This document shows positions 1-9,239 of a stretch of 64,000 nt of DNA, piece after piece (within the stretch, counting starts at the first letter, position 1; every line of letters begins with the position of its first letter). Source of the stretch: Streptomyces polyasparticus (GTDB lineage Bacteria > Actinomycetota > Actinomycetes > Streptomycetales > Streptomycetaceae). A program made the position numbers and the translations under genes. Location: contig NZ_JACTVJ010000005.1 in NCBI RefSeq assembly GCF_014493765.1, positions 558,001-622,000 on the forward strand, written 5' to 3'. Below the pieces are notes generated by a model. The model was not told where the DNA came from and searched no databases. It worked only from the letters and a program-made list of their open reading frames with translations.

Positions 1-79
1 GTGCGCCGTGTGGCGTGCCCGGCGGCCGGGGCCGCATCGCCCCGACCGCGGACACCTCAGTGCGCAGGAGCGCCGTCGC

Positions 80-931
80 TCACAGAATCGACACCTTGTA
101 CTTCGCCAGCGCCTCCGGCACCGGCTGGTAGAAGGTCGTACCGCCCACGGTGCAGTTGCCGCTGCCGCCCGAGGTGATGCCCAGCGCCTTGCTGCCGTCG
201 TACAGGGCGCCACCGGAGTCGCCGGGCTCGGCGCAGACGTTCGTCTGGATCATGCCGCGCACCGTGCCCCCGCCGCTGTAGTGCACGGTGGCGTTGAGCC
301 CGGTGACCGTGCCGCTCCGCGTGCCGGTCGTGGAGCCGCTGCGCTTGACCGGCTCCCCCACGTACGCGTCGGCCGCCGTGAAGCCGCCGGGGTGGCTGAG
401 GGACGCGTTGTCGTAGCGCACCAGCGCGTAGTCGTTGCTCGGGAAGCTGGAGCCGACGGTGGGTCCGATCAGCGTGGACTGGGCGGAGTTGGTGTACCAG
501 GTCTTGACCACGTTGCCGCAGTGCCCGGCCGTGAGGAAGTAGTAGGTGCCGCCCTTGGCGACGTTGAAGCCGAGCGAACAGCGGTACCCGCTGCCGTAGA
601 TGGCGTCGCCGGGTCCGAGCAGCTGGGTGAACTTGCCCGGGGTGCGCTCGATGCGCAGCGCTCCGGCGTCCGCGCCCGCCGCCCTGCGGATCTTCGCGAG
701 CGAGGCATCGGAGACCGTGCTGTCGGCGGTGACGACGACCTCGCCGCTCGCCCGGTCCACATACCAGGCGGTGCCGCCGACATCGGCCTTGAGCACGGCC
801 TCGTCCACCTTGGCCAGCTCGGCCGCGCCGTAGGTGCGGGGTGGGGCGGCCTGTGCCTGCGGCAGGGTGAGCGCGGTGGCGCCGAGCAGTCCGGCGGCGA
901 CGGCGGCGACAGTGGTGCGCTTGAGTCTCAC
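80..931 (-). CDS. Streptogrisin-type S1 family secreted serine protease
   Basis: Secreted chymotrypsin-fold endopeptidase of the streptogrisin (Sgp/alpha-lytic protease) family, 283 aa. The GTG start at 931 is chosen because AGGAGG lies 6-7 bases upstream and a signal peptide (about residues 1-28, ending AQA) follows; an upstream ATG in frame has neither. Residues 29-104 look like the alpha-lytic-type propeptide, and the mature enzyme should begin near GPGDAIYG, as in streptogrisin B. The catalytic triad is visible: H137 in LTAGHC, D167 in SNDYALV, S239 in GDSGGALY. Cysteines sit where streptogrisin disulfides form. It stands alone, divergent from the large repeat protein. The fold and family are secure; the exact substrate preference is not readable. 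Confidence 0.93.
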   Translation of the reverse strand: MRLKRTTVAAVAAGLLGATALTLPQAQAAPPRTYGAAELAKVDEAVLKADVGGTAWYVDRASGEVVVTADSTVSDASLAKIRRAAGADAGALRIERTPGKFTQLLGPGDAIYGSGYRCSLGFNVAKGGTYYFLTAGHCGNVVKTWYTNSAQSTLIGPTVGSSFPSNDYALVRYDNASLSHPGGFTAADAYVGEPVKRSGSTTGTRSGTVTGLNATVHYSGGGTVRGMIQTNVCAEPGDSGGALYDGSKALGITSGGSGNCTVGGTTFYQPVPEALAKYKVSIL

Positions 932-1119
932 GAAGGTTCCTCCTCGCGGTGGGCACGGCCTGCGGGTTGCTGGCGTGCTCCTGACAATGCGCAGTGCTGC
1001 AGCGAGTATGCGGAGGAAGCCCGACCGGTACAAGACCGCCCGGCCGCAGCGCACCGCGGTGCGGCCTGCTCACGAAAGTCCCTTGCGGCTCGCCACCTCA
1101 CGACAGGCACAATTCGGCC

Positions 1120-4100
1120 ATGCCCGATCCCTCGCACTCTTCCGCGGCCGACCTCCTCGCCGCCCTCGAAGCCCTTCCGTATGCGCGGCGGATGCAGGCG
1201 CTGGCCGCGCACGTACGCGGCCTCGCGCCCGCCGGCGCCCTGCGATCACTGCTCGACGGCCTCGAGGCGCAGGGGGCGTACGGGCGGGGCCTCGCGGTGG
1301 TCGCCGCGTCCGTGGGCGGCGACCACGCGTGGATCGCGCAGCGCCTCGCCGACCCGGATTCGTTTGTGCGAGCCCACGCGCACTCGGCCGCTCTGCACGG
1401 CCGGGTGAGCGACGAGGCTTTCGAGGCAGCCCTGGACGGCGCGCCTCAAGTGGTCCGGCGCCAGCTGTTCCGGACGATCGCCGCCCAGGGGCGCAGCGAC
1501 CTCGCGGACCGGCTCATCGACCGGGTGCGCCGGGACTGGGGCGACGTGGAGGCGGCACGGCTGCTGCGTGCCTGCTCGCCGACGGTCGTCGGGCGCCTGC
1601 TGCCCGAGTTGTCCCATGCCGTGCGGGCGTGGGCGAGCCTCGCCGGGCACCACCCCGACGCCGTCCTCGACGAGGTCGAGCGGGAACTGGCCGCACTCCC
1701 CTCGACCATGTACTCCACGCGATGGCCGCAGTACGCACCCGCGGTCGCCGCCGTCGCGGGCATCCGGCCGCTGCGCGTCCTGCGCCTCCTCGAACGGTTC
1801 ACGCCGGAGCACCTGCCGTCCGCGCTCCGGCGCCACATGTCCCTGCTCGCGGCCGCGGACCCCGCCGCGATGCTCCGGCTGCTGCTCGGCCCCATGGGCC
1901 CGGACCTGCTGCACGGGCGCCTGTTCACCCCGGGTGCGCTGCGGAGCCTGCTCGAGTCGGGCGCCCCCGAGGTCCCCGCGTACACGAAGGCTCTGGCCGA
2001 GGCCGGCGAGCTGCCGCGTGCCCTGCGCGCCCTGCCGCCCGGGCGCCGCGAGGCCTGCTACCGGCAGGCGATCGCCGGACGCGGGCGCAGCGGTTTCCCT
2101 GTCGACTCGGCTCTGCTGTCCGCGCTGCCCCGCTCCTGCGTCGCCGACGAGGCCCGGCGGATGGCCGACCTGGCCCGCGAACAGGGCCTGGACTGGCACA
2201 TGGTGCTGGAGGCGGAGTCGTTTCTGCCGGTGGCGGAGGTACGTGAGCGGCTCGTCGAGGCCACCCGTCGCGCTGCCGCCGAGGACCGCGCGCATGCCTG
2301 GAAGCTCCTGGTGCGCAACGCTGCCCGCTCCGGCGATCCGGCCGCCGTGTCCGCTGTGCTGCAGGACATAACGCGGCTGCGCAATGAACAGGACCCGGTG
2401 CGCTCGGCCGCTCTGCAGTCCCTCGCCCTCACCCGTCCCGCGCTGTTCTCGGCCCAGGATGCGCCCCACCTCGACCGGGTGGTCGATGACGCCGTCGAAG
2501 CCCGTGACTGCTCGCAGACCACGCGCTCCGCCCTCAACAGGCTGGCCCTTTCGGTCCTGCGGGAACAACCGGAGGGCGGGTGCCCGGAGTTGACCGACTG
2601 GGCGCTGAGCGTCCTGGTCCGGGTGTCCGGCACCACGGGTGGCGCCGACCTCGGCCGCCTCGACCAGCGGCTGCGCCGGGGCCAGGAGCACCAGGTGTAC
2701 GAGGCGTTGCGGCCGTCGATCGAGGCGGCCGCCGACAAGGCCGACTTCGGTCCCGTCCTCGCGCTGGCCCGTTCGCTGGGCCGGCGGGCGTATGCGATGC
2801 CCGGGCTGCAGGACATGCTGTGGCGGGCGATCCGCACGGGCAGTGACACCACCGCGCGCCACGCGATCGAGCTGTGGCTGGCGGACTCCGTCACCCGGGA
2901 CGAGCGGACCGAACGTCTCATCGCCCTCGACCCCTCGGCCGCCGTGCTGCCCGCCGTGTCCGAGGTACTCGCCCGGCGTCGCACGGATCTGCTCGACCAC
3001 GTGCTCGGCGAGGAGCCTCCGTACGGCCGCTTCCTGGTCAAGGGCAGCCTGTGGACGGTGGCGGTGGATCCCTGGGCCAAGCGCTGGACCCCGGGCCAGC
3101 ATGCCGCGGCAGCACGGCAGTTGGCGCGGACGGTCGAGAATGCCGGTCTGCCCAAGTCGGCCCGGGTGGCGGCTCTCGTCCAGTCGGCGCACCTGCCCGA
3201 TCTGGGTGCGCCGTGCGTGCGGCGCTGGACGGACGCCCGGGACGTGGTCGTCGCCGAGGCGGCGCTGGCCGCCCTGGCGCGCACCGACCGGCCCGCCGAG
3301 GCACTGCCCGAACTCCTCGCCCACACCGGGACGGAGCGGGCGCGGGTCGCGGTGTTCGCCGCCGCCCGGGTGACTCGGGACATCGCCCCGGTCCCGCTGA
3401 TCCGGCTGCTGCGGGAGGTCCTGCTCTCGCCGGACGCCAAGGTGACGAGTCGCAAGGAAGCGGCCCGGCTGGCCGCCGACCGGCTGCCGGTGTCCGCCGC
3501 TGCCGGGTTGCTCGTCGAGGCGTACGGGCAGGACGGCGCGCACCGTGATGTGCGGGCGGCCTGCGTGTCCGTCGCAGGCGGGTTGCTCGGGGACGAGCGG
3601 ATCTGGGAGCTCCTCGCTGACGCGGCACGGGCTGAACCGGGCCTGCAGGGCGGTGTGTTGCGCGTGACGCCCGAGCAACTGGCCGAACCCCACCGGGCGC
3701 GCTACGCCCGGCTCGTCAGGGACGTGAGCCGCACCCCGGACCCCGAGACCGCGGCCCTCGCCTTTCTCGCGCTGGGCCGGTGGGCGCCCTGGCACCCCGA
3801 GGCAGCCGATGTGCTGGCCCGGGCCGTGTCCGACCTGTCCGTGCGGCAGGGCTGGACCTCCGCCGCGGCGGGACTCGTCCGCGCGGCCCGACACCCCGCT
3901 TCGGCCACGGGGTTGGCGCAGGCCATGGCCCGGCTGGTGCGGGCCGACCGGAATCCCGATGCGGCGGACGCCGAGGAGCAGCGCGACCGCCCGGCACGGC
4001 AACGGATCGACTACCTGGTCAGGCAGCTCCACAACGCCACACTGGAAGGCGCCGCCACGATCCGGCCGGCCGCCCTGGCGGCGGGCGAACTTCTCGCGGA

Positions 4101-4488
4101 GCACCCGGAGTTCCGCCGTGAGGCGCTGAAGATCCTCGCCGGCCATCTGGACCTGGACACCGGGGAGCCCGAACTGACCGCCGCCCTGCTGCGGCTCGCC
4201 GCCCTGCACGAGGACCGTCCCGTGCTCACCGTGCAGACGGCGGATTGCCTCCAAGGACGCGTGGCGTACCACGGGGTCAAGGACGAGGCCGCTCCCCTGG
4301 CCACCGCGGACCGGCTGGCCCGGCACGGCGGTCACGCGGAGGGCATGATCGCCACCGCCCTGGTCGCGGGTGTCGGCCGGCGGACCGGCTGGCCCGCGCA
4401 CTGCCGCGACGCCCTGCGGACGTTGCGCCGCCACCCGGCCGCGGACGTACGGGACGCCGCACTCGGACACCTCACGGCCCAGGAGTGA
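1120..4488 (+). CDS. Very large alpha-helical (HEAT-like) repeat protein, unknown function
   Basis: Protein of 1122 aa that I do not recognise by name. It is composed throughout of Leu/Ala/Arg-rich helical hairpins (for example near AADLLAALEAL and MSLLAAADPAAMLRLL), the pattern of HEAT or ARM solenoids, with no signal peptide, membrane segment or nucleotide-binding motif, so it is probably a cytoplasmic scaffold. The start is taken at the ATG at 1120 (MPDPSHSS). The upstream in-frame sequence is basic, low-quality and overlaps the promoter region of the divergent protease. No strong ribosome site is visible. It is followed by a convergent msrB-murC unit and is monocistronic. Confidence 0.78.
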   Translation: MPDPSHSSAADLLAALEALPYARRMQALAAHVRGLAPAGALRSLLDGLEAQGAYGRGLAVVAASVGGDHAWIAQRLADPDSFVRAHAHSAALHGRVSDEAFEAALDGAPQVVRRQLFRTIAAQGRSDLADRLIDRVRRDWGDVEAARLLRACSPTVVGRLLPELSHAVRAWASLAGHHPDAVLDEVERELAALPSTMYSTRWPQYAPAVAAVAGIRPLRVLRLLERFTPEHLPSALRRHMSLLAAADPAAMLRLLLGPMGPDLLHGRLFTPGALRSLLESGAPEVPAYTKALAEAGELPRALRALPPGRREACYRQAIAGRGRSGFPVDSALLSALPRSCVADEARRMADLAREQGLDWHMVLEAESFLPVAEVRERLVEATRRAAAEDRAHAWKLLVRNAARSGDPAAVSAVLQDITRLRNEQDPVRSAALQSLALTRPALFSAQDAPHLDRVVDDAVEARDCSQTTRSALNRLALSVLREQPEGGCPELTDWALSVLVRVSGTTGGADLGRLDQRLRRGQEHQVYEALRPSIEAAADKADFGPVLALARSLGRRAYAMPGLQDMLWRAIRTGSDTTARHAIELWLADSVTRDERTERLIALDPSAAVLPAVSEVLARRRTDLLDHVLGEEPPYGRFLVKGSLWTVAVDPWAKRWTPGQHAAAARQLARTVENAGLPKSARVAALVQSAHLPDLGAPCVRRWTDARDVVVAEAALAALARTDRPAEALPELLAHTGTERARVAVFAAARVTRDIAPVPLIRLLREVLLSPDAKVTSRKEAARLAADRLPVSAAAGLLVEAYGQDGAHRDVRAACVSVAGGLLGDERIWELLADAARAEPGLQGGVLRVTPEQLAEPHRARYARLVRDVSRTPDPETAALAFLALGRWAPWHPEAADVLARAVSDLSVRQGWTSAAAGLVRAARHPASATGLAQAMARLVRADRNPDAADAEEQRDRPARQRIDYLVRQLHNATLEGAATIRPAALAAGELLAEHPEFRREALKILAGHLDLDTGEPELTAALLRLAALHEDRPVLTVQTADCLQGRVAYHGVKDEAAPLATADRLARHGGHAEGMIATALVAGVGRRTGWPAHCRDALRTLRRHPAADVRDAALGHLTAQE

Positions 4489-4503
4489 GCGGGCCTGCGG
4501 CTG

Positions 4504-4539
4504 CTCCGGCCGGAGTTCCCCTACTCCGGCCGGAGTTCC
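4504..4539. repeat. Two direct copies of a 16-bp element holding a 12-bp palindrome
   Basis: CTCCGGCCGGAGTTCC occurs at 4504-4519 and again at 4524-4539, a 20-bp period. The first twelve bases of each copy are a perfect palindrome. It lies between the convergent ends of the repeat-protein gene and msrB, so it may help end transcription from both sides or be a protein site. No T-run follows. Confidence 0.6.
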
Positions 4540-4611
4540 TCGATCCGGGGGTACGCACCGGTCCGGTCCCCGGACACGATGCGGCCGGTCACTCCGATGG
4601 GGAACACCGGC

Positions 4612-5019
4612 TCAGCTCTCGCCCGGCTCCAACCGCAGCGAGATCGAGTTGATGCAGTACCGCTGGTCCGTCGGCGTCGGGTAGCCCTCGCCCTCGAAGA
4701 CATGGCCGAGGTGCGAACCGCAGCGTGCGCAGCGCACCTCGGTGCGGACCATGCCGTGCGAACGGTCCTCGATCAGCTCGACCGCGTCCGTGTCCTTCGG
4801 GTCGTAGAAGCTCGGCCAGCCGCAGTGCGACTCGAACTTCTCGCCGGAGGTGAAGAGTTCGGCTCCGCACGCGCGGCAGGAGTAGACGCCGGTCGTCTTC
4901 GTGTCCGTGTACTCACCGGTGAAGGCCGGCTCGGTGCCCGCCTCGCGCAGGACCTTGTACTCGGCCGGGGTCAGTTCCGCGCGCCACTGCTCGTCCGGCT
5001 TTTCGACCTCGTACGTCAT
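4612..5019 (-). CDS. msrB: Peptide-methionine (R)-S-oxide reductase MsrB
   Basis: Cytoplasmic repair enzyme reducing methionine-R-sulfoxide in proteins, using thioredoxin-type reductant. 135 aa, full MsrB length. Zinc ligands are the two CxxC pairs C48/C51 and C97/C100; the catalytic cysteine is C122 in RYCINSISL; the GWPSF motif follows C66. The ATG at 5019 is preceded by GAGGAGCTGAGG. It begins 13 bases after the murC stop on the same strand, so it is probably co-transcribed with murC; an oxidative-damage repair gene riding with a wall-precursor gene is a known Streptomyces neighbourhood rather than a functional link. Confidence 0.96.
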   Translation of the reverse strand: MTYEVEKPDEQWRAELTPAEYKVLREAGTEPAFTGEYTDTKTTGVYSCRACGAELFTSGEKFESHCGWPSFYDPKDTDAVELIEDRSHGMVRTEVRCARCGSHLGHVFEGEGYPTPTDQRYCINSISLRLEPGES

Positions 5020-5032
5020 GATCCTCAGCTCC

Positions 5033-6463
5033 TCACTCGCCGGCGGTGGCGGTCTCACCCGACAGGTGGTCCCCGGACAGGTGGTCCAGGATGCGCGGAC
5101 CCAGGTCCGTCACATCGCCCGCGCCCATGGTGAGAACCAGATCGCCGGGCTTGGCCATTCCCGCGATGACGGCCGGGGCCTTGTCCTTGTCGTGCTCGGC
5201 GGTCACGTCCGCGCCCGCGGCGCGCGCGGCGTCGAGGATGAGTTCGCTGGTCACGCCGGGGATCGGGTCCTCGCGGGCGGGATAGATGTCGAGCACGACG
5301 GAGGAGTCCGCGAGGGCCAGGGCCTGGCCCATCTCGGTGCCGAGCTCCTGCGTACGGGAGAAGAGGTGGGGCTGGTAGAGCACCAGGATGCGGGCGTCCG
5401 CGGCGGCGGCGCGCATGGCCTCCAGGTCGGCGGTCATCTCGGTGGGGTGGTGCGCGTAGGAGTCGATGACCTGCACGCCGGCCGCCTCGCCCTTGAGCTG
5501 GAGGCGGCGCTTGACGCCGGTGTACGACTTGAGCGCGGCCGCGAGGTTGTGGGCGGGGATGACCATCGCGACGCCCGCGGCGAGCGCGGCCACCGCGTTG
5601 TGCGCGTAGTGGCGGCCGGGCACCGAGACCGTGAAGGTCAGCAGCTTGCCGCCGATGAGGACCGTGACCTCGCTGCTCAGACCGCGCGGGGTGATCTTGT
5701 GGATCCGGACGTCGGAGCCCTCGGACTCTCCGTACGTGACGACGTTCAGCGACGAGACGTCCCGCAGCCGTCGCGTGAGCTCCACAGCGCCCGCCTGGTC
5801 GGCGGCGATGACGAGCGTGCCGCCCGGCACGATCCTGCCGGCGAAGGTCTCGAAGGAGTCGTAGATCTCGTCCATCGAGGCGTAGTTGGCGTGGTGGTCG
5901 AGCTCCACGTTGAGGACGATCGCGACCTCGGGCGCGTACTTGTGGAAGCTGCGGTCCGACTCGTCGGCCTCGGCGACGAAGATCTCGCCGCTGCCGTGCT
6001 CGGCGTTGGAGCCGGGGGCGTCCAGGTCGCCGCCGATCGCGTACGAGGGGTGCAGGCCCAGGCTGGAGAGTGCGACCGCGAGCATCGAGGTCGTGGTCGT
6101 CTTGCCGTGGGTGCCGGCCACCGCGATCGGGCGGAGGTTGTCCATCAGCGCCGCGAGCGCGTCCGAGCGGTGCACGACCGGAATGCCGCGCTCCTTCGCG
6201 GCGGCGAGCTCCGGGTTGTCGGCGCGGATCGCGGAGGAGACCACGATGGCGCTGGCGTCCTCGGCCAGGTGGGCGGCGTCGTGGCCGAGGTGCACGGTGG
6301 CGCCGAGCGCGCGCAGGGCGTCGGTGGTCGCGGAGGCCTTGGAGTCGCTGCCGGCCACCTGCGCGCCGCGCTGCGTGAGGATCTTCGCGATGCCTGACAT
6401 TCCGGCGCCGCCGATGCCGATGAAGTGCGGTCGGTCCAGGGCAGGGGGGATGCCGGGCGTCAT
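5033..6463 (-). CDS. murC: UDP-N-acetylmuramate--L-alanine ligase MurC
   Basis: Adds the first amino acid, L-alanine, to UDP-MurNAc with ATP hydrolysis, starting the peptidoglycan stem peptide in the cytoplasm. 476 aa, normal length. The N-terminal Rossmann domain shows IGIGGAGMSGIA (about 15-26). The ATP loop GTHGKTTTT is at 117-125, and the central Mur-ligase signature DESDRSF and the C-terminal HHPTE/YQPHLFSRT region are present. The ATG at 6463 has GGGAG six bases upstream. This murC stands outside the main dcw cluster, as is usual in Streptomyces, and leads a two-gene unit with msrB. Confidence 0.97.
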   Translation of the reverse strand: MTPGIPPALDRPHFIGIGGAGMSGIAKILTQRGAQVAGSDSKASATTDALRALGATVHLGHDAAHLAEDASAIVVSSAIRADNPELAAAKERGIPVVHRSDALAALMDNLRPIAVAGTHGKTTTTSMLAVALSSLGLHPSYAIGGDLDAPGSNAEHGSGEIFVAEADESDRSFHKYAPEVAIVLNVELDHHANYASMDEIYDSFETFAGRIVPGGTLVIAADQAGAVELTRRLRDVSSLNVVTYGESEGSDVRIHKITPRGLSSEVTVLIGGKLLTFTVSVPGRHYAHNAVAALAAGVAMVIPAHNLAAALKSYTGVKRRLQLKGEAAGVQVIDSYAHHPTEMTADLEAMRAAAADARILVLYQPHLFSRTQELGTEMGQALALADSSVVLDIYPAREDPIPGVTSELILDAARAAGADVTAEHDKDKAPAVIAGMAKPGDLVLTMGAGDVTDLGPRILDHLSGDHLSGETATAGE

Positions 6464-6581
6464 ACGGGTCTCCCGAGGGTTGCGGTGCTTGGGCGGGGAC
6501 CCAGCCTATGCGGTGTGCGGGCTGGGTCTGAGCACCCCCGGCCGGTCCGGAGCCGGGGCCCTCCGAGTCGCTGCCCGCGTG

Positions 6582-6619
6582 GGGGTGCCGCTGTGCCCAG
6601 CCTCCCCCGAGCGCGGGGG
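6582..6619. repeat. REP-like intergenic element and hairpin
   Basis: GGGGTGCCGCTGTGCCCA at 6582-6599 is identical over 18 bases to 53234-53251 in another intergenic region. Immediately after it, CCCCCG-AGCG-CGGGGG (6604-6619) forms a small hairpin just beyond the stop of the UspA-like gene on the minus strand, so it may act as its terminator. This looks like a dispersed Streptomyces intergenic repeat. Confidence 0.5.
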
Positions 6620-6625
6620 CGGGCC

Positions 6626-7093
6626 CTACTCGCTGTGCGCGTACAGCTTCAGGACCGGGACGCCGACCTTGTGGCGGGCCCGCGAGGCCCAGTCGCGGTG
6701 GAAGAACTCCTCGACGTAGTGCGGAGCCGTCAGGACGATCACCTCGTCCGCGCCGGTCTGCTCGGTGATCGAGGACAGGACGTCCAGCGGGTGGTCCTCG
6801 ACCAGATGCCCGACGGCCTCGCAGCCCGCCTCGCGCAGCGCGCTCAGCGAGTGGTCCAGCGCCTGCTGCGCGGGGCCCACGGCGTCCTCGCCCTCGGGTA
6901 CCTCGCCCTCGTGGACGGCCTGGTCGAGTTCGCCGAGCGCCACATCGTCCACCGCGCGCAGGAGCCGGTCCTGGTCGCCGCGCGGCTGCATCAGGACGAC
7001 GAAGGAGACCGCGTCGTCTCCGTGCAGGGTCGTGACGAACTCCACGTCGATGGCCGACAGGGCCTTCTCGATCATCAATACGCTCGTGAACAC
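6626..7093 (-). CDS. UspA-like small protein, upstream neighbour of murC
   Basis: Protein of 155 aa. Its C-terminal half (TGADEVIVLTAPHYVEEFFHRDWASRARHKVGVPVLKLY) has the layout of a universal-stress-protein fold: beta strand, helix, then a PVL strand at the end. The N-terminal half is acidic and helical. Streptomyces homologues in this position are often labelled indole-3-glycerol-phosphate synthase, but no catalytic residues of that family are visible, so I do not adopt that name. The GTG at 7093 is preferred because AAAGGAGAAGG lies just upstream; an internal ATG at 7075 is the alternative. It lies upstream of murC in the same direction. Confidence 0.82.
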   Translation of the reverse strand: MFTSVLMIEKALSAIDVEFVTTLHGDDAVSFVVLMQPRGDQDRLLRAVDDVALGELDQAVHEGEVPEGEDAVGPAQQALDHSLSALREAGCEAVGHLVEDHPLDVLSSITEQTGADEVIVLTAPHYVEEFFHRDWASRARHKVGVPVLKLYAHSE

Positions 7094-7258
7094 GTCCGGC
7101 GCCCTTCTCCTTTGGAGCCCTACCGGCCCCTGCGGAACCTGCTGAAGCTCGGGGCCCACGGCCCCTGCGGAAACCATCCTTCCCCGTGTTCGCACGGGGT
7201 CTGCGTGTCTTAGTGTGCCCACCGGAGCGGGAAACGGAACGACAGATTCCGCTGATTG

Positions 7259-8107
7259 TCAGCTTCGACGGTAGCGGCAGAACAGGAACCCGTCCTCTTC
7301 CAGCAACGATGCGAGCCGAAGCCGCTGCGGCACCGCGATCGAAGGACCGCCCGCGATCCGCTGCGCGTCACCCGCCGCAAGCATGGGCGAAACCGTCAGA
7401 CACAGCTCGTCCAGGACGTCGGCCGCGACCAGCTGGCCGAGCAGCTTCGGGCCGCCCTCGGTGAGCAGCCGGGTGAAGCCGAGGTCCGCGAGAGCCCGTA
7501 CGGCCGCGGCCGGATCCACCCGTGCGGAGTCCCCGGCCACCACGATGCGGGCGCCGGCCTGCTCCGCGGCCTTCACGCGGTGGGCGGGGGCCTCGGCGCC
7601 GGTGAGGATCACGGTGGGCACGAGCGGCTCCGTGAACAGGGGCAGTGAGAAGTCCAGGTCCAGGCTGCCGCTCACGATGGCGATCGCGGGCGCGGGCCCC
7701 TGCCCCGCCGCCGCCCTGCGCGCGGCGAAGGCCTCACGGGCGCGGGCCGGCCGGTACCCCTCGAGGCGTACCGTTTCCGCACCCACGAGCACCACGTCGG
7801 CGAGCGCCCGCAGAGTGCCGAAGATCCGCATGTCGGTCTCGCAGGAGATGGGCTGGGAGCGGCCGTCGTGCTGGGCGGCGCCGTCCAGGGTGGAGACCAT
7901 GTTGGCGCGCAGCCACGGGGTGTCCCCCGGCGGATACGCGTAGAGGTCGGCGAGCTCGTCGAGGCTCCACTCCCGGTCCTGCGCGGACCGGGCGGCGGTC
8001 CCACCGGCGACAGCTCCGGTCGCGGCGGCCGTCTCAGCGGCCTTCTCGTCGGTCGCGGCATCGGTCACGGCGACTGTCACATCGGTCACAGGGAACAGGC
8101 TGCGCAT
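7259..8107 (-). CDS. Pyrimidine reductase family protein (RibD C-terminal domain)
   Basis: NADPH-dependent reductase of the RibD-C/dihydrofolate-reductase-like fold, 282 aa. Core motifs read MVSTLDGAAQ, a substrate-loop GAETVRLEGY, and the strongly conserved LLTEGGPKLLGQL. A low-complexity Ala/Thr-rich N-terminal 40 residues precedes the domain. It lacks the deaminase half of bifunctional RibD and is not next to riboflavin genes, so its substrate is unknown; a riboflavin-pathway-like pyrimidine or a pterin is plausible. The ATG start at 8107 shares a 37-bp divergent promoter region with zapE. Confidence 0.88.
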   Translation of the reverse strand: MRSLFPVTDVTVAVTDAATDEKAAETAAATGAVAGGTAARSAQDREWSLDELADLYAYPPGDTPWLRANMVSTLDGAAQHDGRSQPISCETDMRIFGTLRALADVVLVGAETVRLEGYRPARAREAFAARRAAAGQGPAPAIAIVSGSLDLDFSLPLFTEPLVPTVILTGAEAPAHRVKAAEQAGARIVVAGDSARVDPAAAVRALADLGFTRLLTEGGPKLLGQLVAADVLDELCLTVSPMLAAGDAQRIAGGPSIAVPQRLRLASLLEEDGFLFCRYRRS

Positions 8108-8144
8108 GTCCGGCAGTGTGGCACGGCCCGTAAAGTGAGGACCT

Positions 8145-9239
8145 GTGTCGCCTTCTCCTGCCGCCGCCGGCCGCCATCCGATAGCCGATCCGGCTCCTCA
8201 GTCCCTCTGCGCGCGCGAGCCGCATGTCCCGGCCGAGCGTCTCGTCGCCGAGATGGTGCCGCCGCCGCGCTTCCAGAAGGCGCGCTTCGAGACATACGTA
8301 CCGGATGCGTCGCAGCCCTCGCAGGCGCAGGCCGTGCAGGTCCTGAGCACGTTCGCGGGCACGCTCGGCGGGGCGCACGCGAGCGGGGCGGGCAAGAAGC
8401 GCTGGTTCCAGAAGAAGGTCCAGGCGCCGGCCGGTCCGCGCGGGGTGTACCTCGACGGCGGCTACGGCGTCGGCAAGACCCATCTGCTCGCCTCGCTTTG
8501 GCACGCGACCCCGGCCGAGCCCTCGCTCAAGGCCTTCGGCACCTTCGTCGAGCTGACGAACCTCGTGGGCGCGCTCGGTTTCCAGCAGACGGTCGCCACG
8601 CTCAGCGGGCACCGGCTCCTGTGCATCGACGAGTTCGAGCTGGACGACCCGGGCGACACCGTGCTCGTGTCGACGCTGCTCGGCAAGCTGGTCGACGCGG
8701 GCGTGGCGCTCGCGGCCACCTCGAACACGCTGCCCGGCAAGCTCGGCGAGGGCCGGTTCGCCGCGGCCGACTTCCTGCGCGAGATCCAGGGCCTGTCCGC
8801 GCACTTCAAGGCGCTGCGGATCGACGGCGAGGACTACCGGCACCGGGGGCTGCCCGAGGCGCCGCAGCCGTTCGGCGACGAGCAGGTCGCGAAGACCGCG
8901 TACGCCACGCAGGGCGCGAGCCTGGACGACTTCCCGCACCTGCTCGACCACCTCGCGAAGGTGCACCCGAGCCGGTACGGCGCGCTCACCGACGATCTGA
9001 CGGCGGTCTGCCTGACCGGGGTCGACGCGGTGCCCGACCAGTCGACGGCGCTGCGCCTCGTCGTCCTCGCGGACCGCCTCTACGACCGGGAGGTACCGGT
9101 GATCGCCTCCGGCCTGCCCTTCGACCAGATCTTCGGCGAGGACATGCTCAAGGGCGGCTACCGCAAGAAGTACTTCCGCGCGATCTCCCGCCTCACGGCG
9201 CTGGCGCGGGACGGAAAGCGGCTGGTGGAGGGCGTCTGA
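8145..9239 (+). CDS. zapE: ZapE-type AFG1-like ATPase
   Basis: P-loop ATPase of the ZapE/AFG1/LACE1 family, 364 aa, normal length. Walker A is GGYGVGKTH (105-113) and Walker B CIDEFELDD (about 163-171). The family motifs YLDGGYGVGKTHL, TSNT and the FDQIF segment near the C-terminus are present. In Gammaproteobacteria ZapE influences the FtsZ ring and in mitochondria AFG1 handles inner-membrane proteins; the actinobacterial role is not established. The GTG at 8145 is chosen with GTGAGG five bases upstream. Divergent from the RibD-C reductase. Confidence 0.92.
   Translation: MSPSPAAAGRHPIADPAPQSLCAREPHVPAERLVAEMVPPPRFQKARFETYVPDASQPSQAQAVQVLSTFAGTLGGAHASGAGKKRWFQKKVQAPAGPRGVYLDGGYGVGKTHLLASLWHATPAEPSLKAFGTFVELTNLVGALGFQQTVATLSGHRLLCIDEFELDDPGDTVLVSTLLGKLVDAGVALAATSNTLPGKLGEGRFAAADFLREIQGLSAHFKALRIDGEDYRHRGLPEAPQPFGDEQVAKTAYATQGASLDDFPHLLDHLAKVHPSRYGALTDDLTAVCLTGVDAVPDQSTALRLVVLADRLYDREVPVIASGLPFDQIFGEDMLKGGYRKKYFRAISRLTALARDGKRLVEGV

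Noticed and set aside
1246-4470. Minus-strand frame of 1074 codons opposite the HEAT-like gene
   Set aside because: Product is Gln/Gly/Arg-rich without domains; the plus frame has regular helical repeats and normal codon bias.
6626-7222. Naming the UspA-like protein indole-3-glycerol-phosphate synthase, as often seen in annotations
   Set aside because: No TIM-barrel or catalytic motif of that enzyme is present, and the length of 155 aa is too short.
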